From positions 62,001-126,000 of the forward strand of contig NW_026706157.1 in assembly GCF_029867415.1 (NCBI RefSeq): a DNA stretch of 64,000 bases. Direction: 5' to 3'. Source of the DNA: Vicia villosa. Taxonomy: Eukaryota > Streptophyta > Magnoliopsida > Fabales > Fabaceae. The position numbers were made by a program, and so were the translations under genes. The notes beneath the pieces were generated by a model, which was given only the letters and a program-made list of their open reading frames with translations, had not been told where the DNA came from and made no database searches. Positions 22,451-33,295 of this stretch are shown here, one piece after another; within the stretch, counting starts at the first letter, position 1, and the number at the start of each line of letters is the position of its first letter.

Positions 22451-23203
22451 TGTCTACCAACATCACTTCATGCTAGATTTGTATCAGAACATTGTTGAAT
22501 GTACCAGAGCATCATCAGAGCATCTCTACATCCTGAAATGTTACAGAACAAAAACTAAACGACAAAAGTCAGCATGAACGAGTTAGAACATAAAATGTAT
22601 GTTTGAACACATTATATGTATCAGAGCCATATAGGCTGATATAATGTATCAGAGCAAATAATGTATCAGAGCCATAACATTATATGTATCAGAGCAAATA
22701 GAATTTTGTCAGAACAGGATAGACAAAGATATTCAAATTCTATTATCAGTGCTTCTGATTCATTCTTCTTTCTTGCTTCTGATTTCTGAAGCTTGACAGC
22801 ACTCAGCTTGCTTCAGTTTCCTAGAGCTTATTCCTTTTACAGAATAACGCTTCTTATGGTTTTGCTTCTAGTGTTTGCTTCTGAAGATTCACTTCACTTC
22901 TCTGTACCTGCAAAACACTTAAACCATATAGAACTTGCAGTTCTTGTTAGTGAATGTGTGGGAGCCTTTACCCAGCAACTGATAGAATTTATCAAATCAT
23001 TTATCATTTATCTTCTCCCCCTTTTTGTCATAACATCAAAAAGAAATATTTCAAAAGATTCAGATGCATAAAACAGAACACATGGAGAAAGAAGATGATG
23101 TCATTAAGGTTCAACCATTTGGTACAGAAGTACAAAATGAAAAGATCAGATGCATAGAAACAAAACAGATGCAAAGAAAAGAAAGAAACAGCATAGACTC
23201 AAT

Positions 23204-25012
23204 CTAAGATGGCCCTAGTCTTGACAAGATCTTGGCCAGCATCTCTTTCATCTCGTTGTTGTGTCCTTCTTGCCTCTCAATGAAAGCATCATACTTGTCA
23301 TTGCGTGAGCTTTGCTCATCCTGTCTCCTCTGAATTTCTTCTAGCGTTTTTGCAAGACGAGAAGGTTCATCAGAAGAAGCTTCACAGCTTTGATTCACAG
23401 GAATGACAACTTGATCTGCAGCTTCCATAGAAGTATCATTTGCTGGGATATCCTCAACAGGGTCTGATTCAGCAACATGATCTTCAGCATCTGCTTCTTG
23501 CATAGAAGCATCTCCATAGTCTGCAGCAGGAATTTCCGAGTCTCCATTCTCAAGTGCCTGAAGAATGGCAGCTAGATTCCTTGGAGCCGAAGGACCTTCA
23601 ACTTCTGGTGGGTCAACAACTTCTGGAATGACCAAGTTTGGATCTTTCTCAGACGGGTTTTCCCTCAGATAGTCAAAGAGAGTCTTGAAATCTCCTAGCA
23701 GAACAGGATAATCAGGAACAAAGATAACCATGTCCCTGCATGGGTTTGCTTCCATTGCAGCAGCCAGTCTCAACTGTTCCATCTCATCCACAAAGGGCTT
23801 CTCCTCAGCAGCAACACAATTTCTGAGAGGATGGTAGTATATACCATTATCTCCCTCCAGAAGGTAACCAGGGTAACCAGGGGCAGCAGCCACTAGTCTT
23901 TTCTGTACTGCTATTGCTTCTACTTGAAAATCCTTGCGAAATCTTCTCCAGAGATTTCTTGTAGAAACATCATCCAGACCATTTAGGAATGCATCCTTCA
24001 GAAGGTCTAGACTGCTAATCACCTCAAGTCTGAAAAGTTCCAGGTAGGTATAGGGTTCAGGTTCAGGCGGATTGAAGGTGAATTTGTAATCAGGATAGAG
24101 AAGACAGTAAGGTTCGGAATTTTCGATAGGTAAGGGATGAGATATAGAAGTTGGAAGTACGGTGGATGAGGAAGAAGGGATATCTGAGAGAATGATTGAT
24201 GAGGATGGAATATCAGAAATGATGGATTGAGACGAGGATGGAGTGTTTGTAAAGGGAATTGGTGAGAGAGATTTATCAGAAGGAGTTGGGGGAAGAATAC
24301 TTAACGGTGTGGGGTTTAGAATGGGAGAGGAGGAGGATGATGGAGAAGGATTTGGTAGAGTGAAGTTTACTTTTGTTTCAGATGGAGGTGATTGGAAAGA
24401 TGGTTTAGGGACAGAAGGAGGTGGAGTAAATACATTTCTGGAGATTTGTACAGAAGAAGAAGAAGATCTGGTTCTGCGAAAGGAATCTCTGATCCTTTTA
24501 TCTCTTCGTTCTTTAGAGTCCACCTTGTCAGGATCATAGGTGACCCTCAACTTCTTGGCTCTCTCAGCCTCATCTTCTTGTGCCTTTCTTTTTAGCCTTG
24601 CCTGACGTTCCTTTTTATCCTTCTTCAGAATATCATCTTTGGACGGAAGTACTCTGCCACGGATCCATGCAGGATCAACGTCTGATTGCTTCCTCACACA
24701 ATCTTCCAAGTAAAACTTGACAACTTGATTAAGTTCTTTATGATACAAAGATATGAATCCTTCAACAGCAATTCTTCTTGACAGAATGTCAGGAAAGCTT
24801 GTGCACATAACAGGTACATTCTTAATGACTTCCAGTCCGAACAGATCAACACCATTGAAGATGGGACCTTGAGTTACTCCAAGAAAATGCGAGGCATTAC
24901 AATTTCTGATGGAGTCCACCACTTTGATTTCAATCAGAATGTCTGAATCCGAAAGGAATGTTTGTTCTTGGAATATGAGGGTACTTCGCCCTTTCATCTT
25001 CTCTTGAATCAA
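23204..25012 (-). pseudogene. Second ORF of the Sirevirus derivative, C-terminal part (602 codons)
   Basis: The frame lies between gag and the 3' LTR, where SIRE1-type elements carry an extra ORF often called envelope-like. The first ~110 residues continue the upstream frame at 24930-25655. Then come a basic segment (KKDKKERQARLKRKAQ), a Ser/Pro-rich region of about 130 residues, a folded-looking middle (LWRRFRKDFQVEAIAVQKR), an acidic stretch and a C-terminal coiled coil (TLEEIQRRQDEQ). I see no signal peptide or membrane segment, so an envelope role is not supported by sequence. The ATG near 25012 is probably internal, and the true N-terminus is in the other frame. Confidence 0.6.
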
Positions 25013-25655
25013 AGATAGAGGTTTTCAGATTCTCAAATAGAATATGAGAGATGTTGATCTCTATCTTTTTGCCAATGCAGAAAAGAGTATACTTGTGAGT
25101 CGGACTGATGTAGGAGGAGCAGCGCATCTTTTTTCTATGGTGAAGAGAACCCAGAATAATCTCAGCCCATACTTTATAAAAAGGCTTTAAGTTGCCCGTA
25201 AAATGAGAATCAGTTCCAACAACCGTAGAGATTTGTTTTTCAACTAAAGTCCAGTCAACTGTATGGGGTTGAAACTCAGACCAACCTTCTTCATCATCAA
25301 GATTGTACAGCTTTCTGATGAGTTTCTCAGTGATAGTCACTTCATGCCCTAGCACGAATGAAATGATGGCAGTTGGGGTAACTGTTGCATGTACCCAAAA
25401 CTCCTTTACAAGTTCAGGATAAATTGGACCAACCAATCTATCAAGATATTTAGACCATCCTTGCTCAAAGATTCTTGCATCACACTGAAAGCCATTTGCT
25501 TTAAGGTTGTTGACGTCCACAGCCGATTCACATAGAACTTCCAGTTCTTTCGTGGGTATTAAGCATGTTTTCAACGGAGCATCATTTTTGCTTAAACGGT
25601 TCTGTGTGGAAGTGATACTATCTTTAGAGATTGATGAACGAGAAGATGGATTCAT
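24930..25655 (-). pseudogene. Second ORF of the Sirevirus derivative, N-terminal part (241 codons)
   Basis: Starts at an ATG with MNPSSRSSISKDSI and contains FEQGWSKYLDRLVGPIYP, EFWVHATVTPTAIISFVLG and ITEKLIRKLYNLDDEEGW. This pattern resembles the 'putative plant transposon protein' domain of legume repeats (from memory, not a search). The frame runs past the homologous junction and ends in a different frame from the 602-codon part. Coding sense switches frame at about 25010-25022, so a small indel splits one gene of roughly 840 codons. A role in the element's life cycle is unknown. Confidence 0.6.
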
Positions 25656-26369
25656 TATGATAATGCTTTGAGATCAAATCAAGAACTAGGGTTTGAAGAG
25701 AGATGCAACGAGGTGAATGCACAAAAGAGAGAGAAAGAGAGAAAAGGTGGGAATGAAGATGAAGCGGGTTATTTAAAAGATTAAAAAGAAATCATTATGC
25801 ATTTAATGAGAAATGACATTAGGAGAGAGAACACAGTAAATGAAATGATTTAATACAGTTACCTAGGTCGGCGTCTTTTCAACTACACACTTTGTACAAA
25901 CCGTACAGACACGTGTTCATCATCAGATAATAGATGACAGCTGTAAATATCAGAGAGATTTTACGCCTTCAAATACTGATTACTGCTTCTGAATTGATCT
26001 AATTTCTCTTCTGGAAATACTCCTTCTGAAATGTGCTGATATAAGTCTGAATGATCTTCTGATCCATTACTTCTGATGTACATAGCTTCTGGAGGTTTAC
26101 TTCTTTGTTCTGCAGCTTCTGATAAGACAAAACTGTATCTGCAGAAATTCTTAAGCTCTTTGTTTCATCAGAAACAAGTTTATCATCAAAACAGATGTTT
26201 ATTGATTTGACCACAATCAATGTTTCAATGTTGTATATTCTGTAGCATTTAGAGCATTCAGAATATTCAAGAAAGAAACATTAAAGCCTTAGAGGCAAAC
26301 ATCATAGATGGTTCCAAGACTAATAAGCTTCTTTTCAGAAATCCCACAAATATAGTTTCTTCAACAGAT
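25656..26369 (-). other. Spacer where pol would be expected
   Basis: No coding frame and no trace of protease, integrase or RT motifs on either strand. It contains a purine/pyrimidine-rich stretch near 25700-25760 and CTTCTGA words like those in the LTR. In autonomous sireviruses pol occupies this place. Confidence 0.7.
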
Positions 26370-28289
26370 TTAAGAACCAGAACTTGGAAGACAATCTTTC
26401 TTCCCTTCAAGTGATGAGAGCAACTTGAGTCCAGGTGTCATGTCATGTTGAATGTTGTCTTCTTTGTTATCAAGAGAATCTGCAAAAGAAATAATCTTTT
26501 TCTTTGGTACCCACATCTTCTTGGGTCCTTTCTTGTTAGATTTTCTCAAGTTCTGATTGAACTTGGATTTAACATTGTAAGCAATAGAAGGAACAACATG
26601 ATAATTCTTAATGTGAGTTTCATGATATTTCCTAGGTTGTGTCACATGCTTCTTAGTGTGTGTAATGTGAAAACTTTGTGCATGTGAAGTGTGCCTAATA
26701 TCATGAGAGTGGCCATACTTGAACTGATCATACAATGGCTTGTATGTGAGTTTCATTTCATCAACAGGTTCAAGTTTGTATGGGGTTTCACCCTCATAAC
26801 CAATGCCAACTCTTTTGTTTCCAGATACGGCATATATCATAGAAGCTAGCTGACTTCTGCCAATACTTCTAGATAAGAACTTCCTGAAACTTAAATCATA
26901 TTCTTTCAGAATATGGTTTAGACTAGGAGTGGATTTTTCTGAATTAGAAGGAGATCCAACATTATTGGATAATTTTAAAAGTTTTTCTTTTAATTCAGAA
27001 TTCTCCAACTCAAGCTTCTTTGTTTCAAATTCAAATTGCTTTTTCAGCTTTTTGTATTTGAGACTAATCTGAGACTTGAGTTCCAGAAGTTCAGTTAGAC
27101 CGGAAACTAACTCATCTCTAGTAAGTTCAGAAAATACCTCTTCAGAATCTGATTCTGATGTAGATTCTGATCCGTCATCTTCTGTCGCCATCAGCGCACA
27201 GTTGGCCTGCTCATCTTCTGAATCATCTTCTGACTCATCCCAGGTTGCCCTAAGACCTTTCTTCTTATGAAACTTTTTCTTGGGACTTTCCTTCTGAAGA
27301 TTTGGACATTCATTCTTGTAGTGTCCAGGCTCATTGCATTCATAGCACATGACCTTCTTCTTGTCAAATCTTCTTTCATCAAAAGATTCTCCACGTTCAA
27401 ATTTCCTTGAACTTCTGAAGCCTCTGAACTTCCTTTGCTTGGTCTTCCAGAGTTGATTTAGCCTTCTGGAGATCAGGGACAGTTCATCTTCTTCTTCAGA
27501 TTCTGATTCTTCAGGATCTTCTTCTCTAGCCTGAAAAGCGTTAGTGCATTTCTTGATATTAGATTTTAATGCAATAGACTTACCTTTCTTTTGAGGCTCA
27601 TTTGCGTCCAGCTCTATTTCATGACTTCTCAAGGCGCTGATAAGCTCTTCCAGAGAAACTTCATTCAGATTCTTTGCAATCTTGAATGCAGTCACCATAG
27701 GACCCCATCTTCTGGGTAAGCTTCTGATGATCTTCTTTACGTGATCCGCCTTGGTGTAACCCTTGTCAAGAACTCTCAATCCAGCAGTAAGAGTTTGAAA
27801 TCTTGAAAACATCTTTTCAATGTCTTCATCATCCTCCATCTTGAAGGCTTCATACTTCTGGATTAAGGCTAGAGCTTTAGTCTCCTTGACTTGAGCATTT
27901 CCTTCATGAGTCATTTTCAAGGACTCATATATGTCATAGGCCGTTTCCCTGTTAGATATCTTCTCATACTCAGCATGAGAGATAGCATTCAGCAAAACAG
28001 TTCTGCATTTATGATGATTCCTGAAAAGCTTCTTTTGATCATCATTCATTTCTTGCCTTGACAGCTTTGCGCCACTGGCATTTACTGGATGTTTGTAACC
28101 ATCCATCAGAAGATCCCATAGATCACCATCTAGACCCAGAAAATAACTTTCCAGTTTATCTTTCCAGTATTCAAAGTTTTCACCATCAAATACCGGCGGT
28201 CTAGTATAACCATTATTACCGTTGTATTGCTCAGCAGAGCCAGATGTAGATGCAGATGTAGGTGTAGTCTTTTCACTTTCATCAACCAT
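26370..28289 (-). CDS. Sirevirus gag protein (639 aa)
   Basis: Intact frame starting at the ATG at 28289, 73 bp after the primer site. The gag core includes RPPVFDGENFEYWKDKLESY near residue 32, a YDIYESLKMTHEG-type block and IIRSLPRRWGPMVTAFKI. A CCHC zinc knuckle CYECNEPGHYKNEC lies near residue 315, followed by a Lys-rich and then Asp/Glu/Ser-rich segment. A Leu/Lys/Glu coiled coil (LKSQISLKYKKLKKQFEFE) lies near 405 and the C-terminus is His-rich. It would form the particle shell and bind the genomic RNA. The long C-terminal extension is typical of SIRE1-like gags. As the only undamaged coding frame of the element, it may still be made. Confidence 0.9.
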   Translation of the reverse strand: MVDESEKTTPTSASTSGSAEQYNGNNGYTRPPVFDGENFEYWKDKLESYFLGLDGDLWDLLMDGYKHPVNASGAKLSRQEMNDDQKKLFRNHHKCRTVLLNAISHAEYEKISNRETAYDIYESLKMTHEGNAQVKETKALALIQKYEAFKMEDDEDIEKMFSRFQTLTAGLRVLDKGYTKADHVKKIIRSLPRRWGPMVTAFKIAKNLNEVSLEELISALRSHEIELDANEPQKKGKSIALKSNIKKCTNAFQAREEDPEESESEEEDELSLISRRLNQLWKTKQRKFRGFRSSRKFERGESFDERRFDKKKVMCYECNEPGHYKNECPNLQKESPKKKFHKKKGLRATWDESEDDSEDEQANCALMATEDDGSESTSESDSEEVFSELTRDELVSGLTELLELKSQISLKYKKLKKQFEFETKKLELENSELKEKLLKLSNNVGSPSNSEKSTPSLNHILKEYDLSFRKFLSRSIGRSQLASMIYAVSGNKRVGIGYEGETPYKLEPVDEMKLTYKPLYDQFKYGHSHDIRHTSHAQSFHITHTKKHVTQPRKYHETHIKNYHVVPSIAYNVKSKFNQNLRKSNKKGPKKMWVPKKKIISFADSLDNKEDNIQHDMTPGLKLLSSLEGKKDCLPSSGS

Positions 28290-28361
28290 CTTTTACTGAA
28301 GCGTTTTTCTCTTCCTGAATCTTTTCTAAACACGGTTAAGTGCTTGCACCTTAGAACCGGC

Positions 28362-28373
28362 GCTCTGATGCCA
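28362..28373 (-). other. Primer binding site of the Sirevirus derivative
   Basis: TGGCATCAGAGC on the minus strand starts two bases inside the 5' LTR border. One mismatch to TGGTATCAGAGC, the initiator tRNA-Met site used by copia elements. Confidence 0.85.
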
Positions 28374-28375
28374 AT

Positions 28376-29580
28376 TGAAGGATAGAAAAACACTTAGAAA
28401 GGGGGGGGGATTGAATAAGTGAGACTTTAAATCTTGGACGATAAAAATAAATTGCACAATTATTTTTATCCTGGTTCGCTGTTAACGAAGCTACTCCAGT
28501 CCACCCCCGCAGAGATGATTTACCTCAACTGAGGATTTAATCCACTAATCGCACGGATTACAATGGTTTTCCACTTAGTCCGCAACTAAGTCTTCCAGAG
28601 TCTTCTGATCACACACTGATCACTCCAGGAACAACTGCTTAGATACCCTCTAAGACTTTCTCTAGAGTCTACTGATCAACCTGATCACTCTAGTTACAAA
28701 CTGCTCAGCCAACTGCTAAGACTTCCTAGAGTATACTGATCAACACGATCACTCTAGTTCCTTACAACTTAATGTAATCTATTCAAGAGTTTACAAATGC
28801 TTCTTAAAAGCGATAATCACAACTGTGATATTTCTCTTAACGTTTAAGCTTAATCTCACTAAAATATTACAACAGCAATGTAGTGAGTTGATGAAGATTC
28901 TGAGCTTTGATTTGAATAGCGTTTCAGCAAGTTTATTTTCGTTCAGAGTTGTTAAGAATTGGTAACCTTGCTTCTCATCAGAACTTCATATTTATAGGCG
29001 TTGAGAAGATGACCGTTGAGTGCATTTAATGCTTTGCGTGTTCCGTACAGCATTGCATTTAATGTTATACGCTTTTGTCAACTACCTCGAGCCTTGTTCA
29101 CGCTGTGTCTACTGACGTTGCCTTTAGTAGCTTTAACGTTCCTTTTGTCAGTCAGCGTAGTCTGCCACCTGTACTTCCTTCTGATCTGATGTTTGTGAAT
29201 ACGACGTTTGAATATCATCAGAGTCAAACAGCTTGGTGCATAGCATCTTCTGATCTTCTGATCTTGAAGTGCTTCTGAGCGTGATACCATCTTCTGATCT
29301 TCAGTGCTTCTGATCTCATGTTCTTCTGATGCTTCCATAGACCCATGTTCTGATTCTGCTTCGACCATCTTCTGATGTCTTGCCAGACCATGTTCTGATG
29401 TTGCATGCTGAACCATTTGAGACACAACTTCTGAGCGCTGAATTATGCGTACTCTTTATATATATATTTCCTGAAAGGGAAATTGCATTGGATTAGAGTA
29501 CCATATTATCTTAAGCAAAATTCATATTATTGTTATCATCAAAACTAAGATAATTGATAAGAACAAATCTTGTTCTAACA
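28376..29580 (-). repeat. 5' LTR of the Sirevirus derivative
   Basis: Same ends as the copy at 20651-21872. TATAAATA on the minus strand lies at 28989-28996. It is 17 bp shorter, mainly because one 18-bp CTTCAGTGCTTCTGAT-type copy is absent. Confidence 0.92.
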
Positions 29581-29585
29581 GATAG

Positions 29586-31016
29586 AACTTCCAAAGAAGA
29601 AGAAAGCCATCAGCTCAGATGAGTTTTCAAGGTAAAGCTGAAACCAGATGGATCAGTTGGTAAGCACAAAGCGAGGCTAGTGGCTAGATGTTTTCTTCAG
29701 AAACCTGGACTAGATTACTTTGAGGTGTTTGCTCCTGTAGCTAGACATGAAACAATCAGACTGGTGATTGCGTTAGCTGCAAACAGAGGGTGGTCCTTGA
29801 TGCATCTGGATGTAAAGTCTGCATTTCTGAATGGTCCATTACAAGAGGAGGTATACGTATCACAACCATCTGGCTTTGTGAAAAAGAATCAGGAAGGGAT
29901 GGTGTACAAATTACACAAAGCTCTGTATGGATTGAAGTAAGCACCCAGAGCTTGGAATTTGAAGATTGATTCATTTTTCAAGAAGCAAGGGTTTGAGAAG
30001 TGTGAGATGGAATATGGAGTTTATGTGCGACATTCCGGAAGCAATATGATTCTGTTATGTCTTTATGTTGATTACATGTTGCTTACAGGGAGTTGTCCAT
30101 AAGATCTGATGAAGTTCAAGAAGGTGCTGATGAATGAGTTTGAGATTACAGACCTTGAGAAAATGTCATATTTTCTAGGGATGGAGATTCTGTACTCAGA
30201 AGATGGTATCATTATGCATCAGCTGAAGTATGAGTTAGAACTTCTGAAGAAATTCAAGCTGGAGAATTCCAAGGCTGCTGTTACACCATCAGAAACGAAT
30301 CAGAAGTTGGACTCTGATTCTGAAGGTGAAGATGTTGATGCTACGATCTTCAAACAGCTGGTTGGTTCTCTAAGGTATTTGTGTAATACCAGGCCTGATA
30401 TATGTTATAAAGTTGGATTGGTTAGTAGGTTCATGAGTAAACCTAAGTGGTCCCATTACCAAGCTGCTGTCAGAATATTGAGGTATGTCAAGGGAGCTCT
30501 GAAGTTTGGCATATTGTTTCCTTCTGGGAGAAAGGAAGAGTCAGAGTTATTGAGTTATTCTGATTCTGATTGGTGTGGAGACAGAGTTGATAGAAGGAGT
30601 ACTTCTGGATATTTGTTCATGTTTCTGGGAGGTCCTATTTCTTGGAGTTCGAAGAAGCAAGTTGTTGTTGCTCTATCAACCTGTGAAGCTGAGTACATCG
30701 CAGGCGTTGTAGCTGCATGTCAAGCTGTGTAGCTTCTGAACTTATTAAAAGATCTGAAGATTAAAGTGAAGAAGCCTCTGAAGCTGATGATTGATAACAA
30801 GTTTGCAATCAATCTTGCCAAGAATCCGGTGTTACACGGAAGAAGCAAGCATATTGAGACTAAGTATCATTTCTTGAGAAGCCAAGTCCAGAATGGAACA
30901 TTAGAAGTTGTGAACTGTAGCACCCAGAAGCAGATGGCAGATGTTTTGACGAAGGCGATCAAGACGGACCAATTTCTGCGCTTAAGGGATGGAATTGGTG
31001 TTGTCACCTTTGATTG
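29586..31016 (+). pseudogene. Reverse transcriptase-RNase H part of the copia polyprotein (decayed)
   Basis: Continues the frame cut at 20650. A one-base loss near 29617 and a TGA just after it separate the start. RT motifs follow: KHKARLVAR, TIRLVIALAANRGW, LDVKSAFLNGPLQEEVY, YKLHKALYGLK. A TAA at 29938 replaces the usual Gln of LKQAPRAW. The catalytic box reads YVDY (30064-30075) where YVDD is required, and a TAA follows at 30100. RNase H shows SYSDSDWCGDRVDRRSTSGY, SSKKQ and LSTCEAEYIA, then a TAG at 30730, and ends with LADVLTKAI-like sequence at 31016. The enzyme would be dead even with readthrough. Confidence 0.92.
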
Positions 31017-31038
31017 AAGAATATGAATTAAGGGATGA

Positions 31039-31402
31039 TATTGAAGAGTAATTTAATATTCAAAAGATGAGCATCAATAGTTCTAATGTGGGCTGATCTT
31101 CTGATGGTTACTCAGAAGATAGTGTTGACCAGAAGTTCTACCTTCTGAGTCCCGTTAGTTTAGCTATTTAGTTAGTAAGGGTACTTTAGTATTTGTTAGT
31201 TTTGTACTATGTGTGCCTTTAGACTTGTTCACTAAGTTTACTCTATTAGGGCTGATGTGGCAATATTTTTTTTTGTATAAATAGCCTTGTAGTAGCTATC
31301 ATTTATAACTATTAACGCAAGTAGAATATACATTATTATTCTCTCATTAATCTTTGCGCCGTTATTCTCTTTGTCATCATCTTTATTCTTTGTGCACCAA
31401 CA
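31039..31402 (+). repeat. 3' LTR of the copia element
   Basis: Pairs with 17422-17788. TATAAATA lies at 31276-31283. A weak polypurine-like AATTAAGGGATGA precedes it at 31026-31038. Confidence 0.9.
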
Positions 31403-31407
31403 TAAAG

Positions 31408-33222
31408 GTCAAACATAGTTAGGTATCCCGCAAGGAAAACAAAATTTTATAGCATATTATATGAGTTGTCCCTTTCATCGGACTCCACCTTCGTCGACTT
31501 GTTTGTTTCACTGTGTTAATATGTTGTTGTTGAAGGTATTATTGTTGCAAAGTTTTAATGGAGGAATGGCGGAAAGAGGAATGATGTTGATTAGCAATGG
31601 GTTATGGCTTCACAGAACTTCAAACCCTAAAAAGAAATAGAGAGACTGTAGTATCGAGGGTGTAATAGAGGGCCCATAGTTTAAATTTCTAGCCACACCA
31701 ATTGAATACCGTGGAATCAATTACATGAAGATAAGTTTTGTGGAATTGAAATAAAGAGACACTAGTATTTAAACCCGTGCGAGTTACCGGTTAAATACTT
31801 TCTAAGTAAAAAATATTTTTTAAAAATGTTTTTTTTAGAAATTTTACTAATATTTAGATTACTATTGTATAGATAAAATGTCATTGTTATTAATAGTATA
31901 CATAAAAAAGGTAATTTAACTATTTTTTTAAATTATAAAACAATTTGGGCATTTTTAATTTATTAATAATTTGTGTATGTTTTTAAAAAAATTGACTCGT
32001 AATAATAATCTTATTTGTGTTAGTTTATAAATAATTTAATATATAAAAGTTACCAAAGATAAATCATATTATAATTTTAGAAAAATAATTATAAATATAT
32101 TAGTATAAATAATTTTGATATAAGTTGCATTTAACTTATATTTTAAACAAATTTGTAATTTAAAATATAAGTTATAGCGTATCACAACCCGTTATTGCGA
32201 TCAAACCAACTTCGACAAAACAAAAAGATTGCATAATTAAAACCCGTTTGCACATTTAAAAAAAATAATTTGTATAGCTATATAATTATGTGTAGTTTCA
32301 ATTTGCATAATCTTAATATTAATTAAAATATATTATAAATATTAAATCGTCTTTTAGTTATAAACTAAAACTCATTATAAACTAAAACCTGTATAAATAT
32401 AGATTTATTAAATAAGATTGAGTGAAATATAAAATTAATTTAAATTATTTTTTAATAAAAAATAGTTATAAAGAATAAAAATCTCTAAGATATGTATAGT
32501 AGTATTATGATTTTTAAACAATGCATAATTATTTCTAATAATTCTAAAATCAATAATAATTCCTTATACTTTCTAAAAATATAATGTTAAATATAACTAT
32601 ATTTATAAAGATAACAAAAAATAATGATGATTCTAATGGTAATCTTCAATAAAATAGTACAAAATAATTAATTTAATATCCTAAATTTAAAATTTAATGT
32701 ATTTTAATGTAAGATTCTGTATCTTTTACTCCCGTTTACGTTTTGTATCGGTATAAATTAGACAATAATTACAAACATTATCAAAATCATTTTTTTAATG
32801 GGACTAAATGATAATAAAATTTCTTTTATGCGCTCATAAAATAAGAAGAAGAAATTTATATCATTAATTGAATCAAAATTGATATTGATAAAAAACCAAA
32901 TTCATATGGTAATAATTTCTATAAAACCAAAAACTCAATATTCAATCCTAATTGATATCATCGGTATAATTGGTATAAAACCATTTATATAATGAATTGG
33001 TATAAAACCATTTATATAATGAAACAAAATAAAGGACATAAAAATAATTGTTAAATTATATTAATAGGAACATAATAAAAATAAATATTATTATTTATTT
33101 TTATTATATTTCAATTAATCTAATTTAATAATTATTTTTATGAGAAATTGATCTAATGGGAAATTTATAGAATAAAATTTGATGGAAAATTTTAATTATT
33201 TGAATGGAGAAATTTTAACTAA
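31408..33222. other. AT-rich intergenic DNA
   Basis: No coding frame supported and no element recognised. There is a 27-bp perfect tandem duplication at 32970-33023 (unit TTGGTATAAAACCATTTATA plus TAATGAA). The stretch ends at the 9-bp target duplication of the next MULE-like element. Confidence 0.6.
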
Positions 33223-33295
33223 AAAAATCTTGAAAATTTCTTTAGCCACCTCTCTATGGGGGTCACCCCCAGCGAAAATCCCAAAATACCCCTGC

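Larger units (their letters stand above)
20651..29580 (-). mobile_element. Non-autonomous Sirevirus (SIRE1/Maximus-like) Ty1/copia element
   Basis: Direct LTRs 20651-21872 and 28376-29580 flank 6.5 kb. A perfect 5-bp duplication GATAG lies at 20646-20650 and 29581-29585. On the minus strand the order is LTR, primer site, gag (639 aa), ~0.7 kb spacer, a large second ORF broken in two, 70-bp repeats, polypurine tract, LTR. No protease, integrase, RT or RNase H can be found. The LTRs show about three substitutions plus an 18-bp repeat difference and a G-run difference. It is therefore a recent arrival in an older copia. Confidence 0.92.
17422..31402 (+). mobile_element. Ty1/copia retrotransposon interrupted by a Sirevirus derivative
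   Basis: The element is bounded by LTRs 17422-17788 and 31039-31402 and flanked by a perfect 5-bp duplication TAAAG (17417-17421, 31403-31407). Without the insertion it would be about 5.0 kb. Gag, protease, integrase, RT and RNase H occur in the normal copia order but carry many stops and frameshifts. The LTRs differ at about 13 positions plus a 3-bp indel by eye (about 96% identity). The LTR ends are TATTG and CAACA or CACCA, so the first base pair is TA where TG is usual. Confidence 0.92.

Noticed and set aside
24243..24595. Plus-strand frames of 67-98 codons over the Sirevirus ORF
   Set aside because: Antisense shadows of the Ser/Pro-rich coding region.
23204..25655. Calling the second Sirevirus ORF an envelope gene
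   Set aside because: Position fits the envelope-like ORF of SIRE1-type elements, but I see no signal peptide, membrane span or fusion-type motif.
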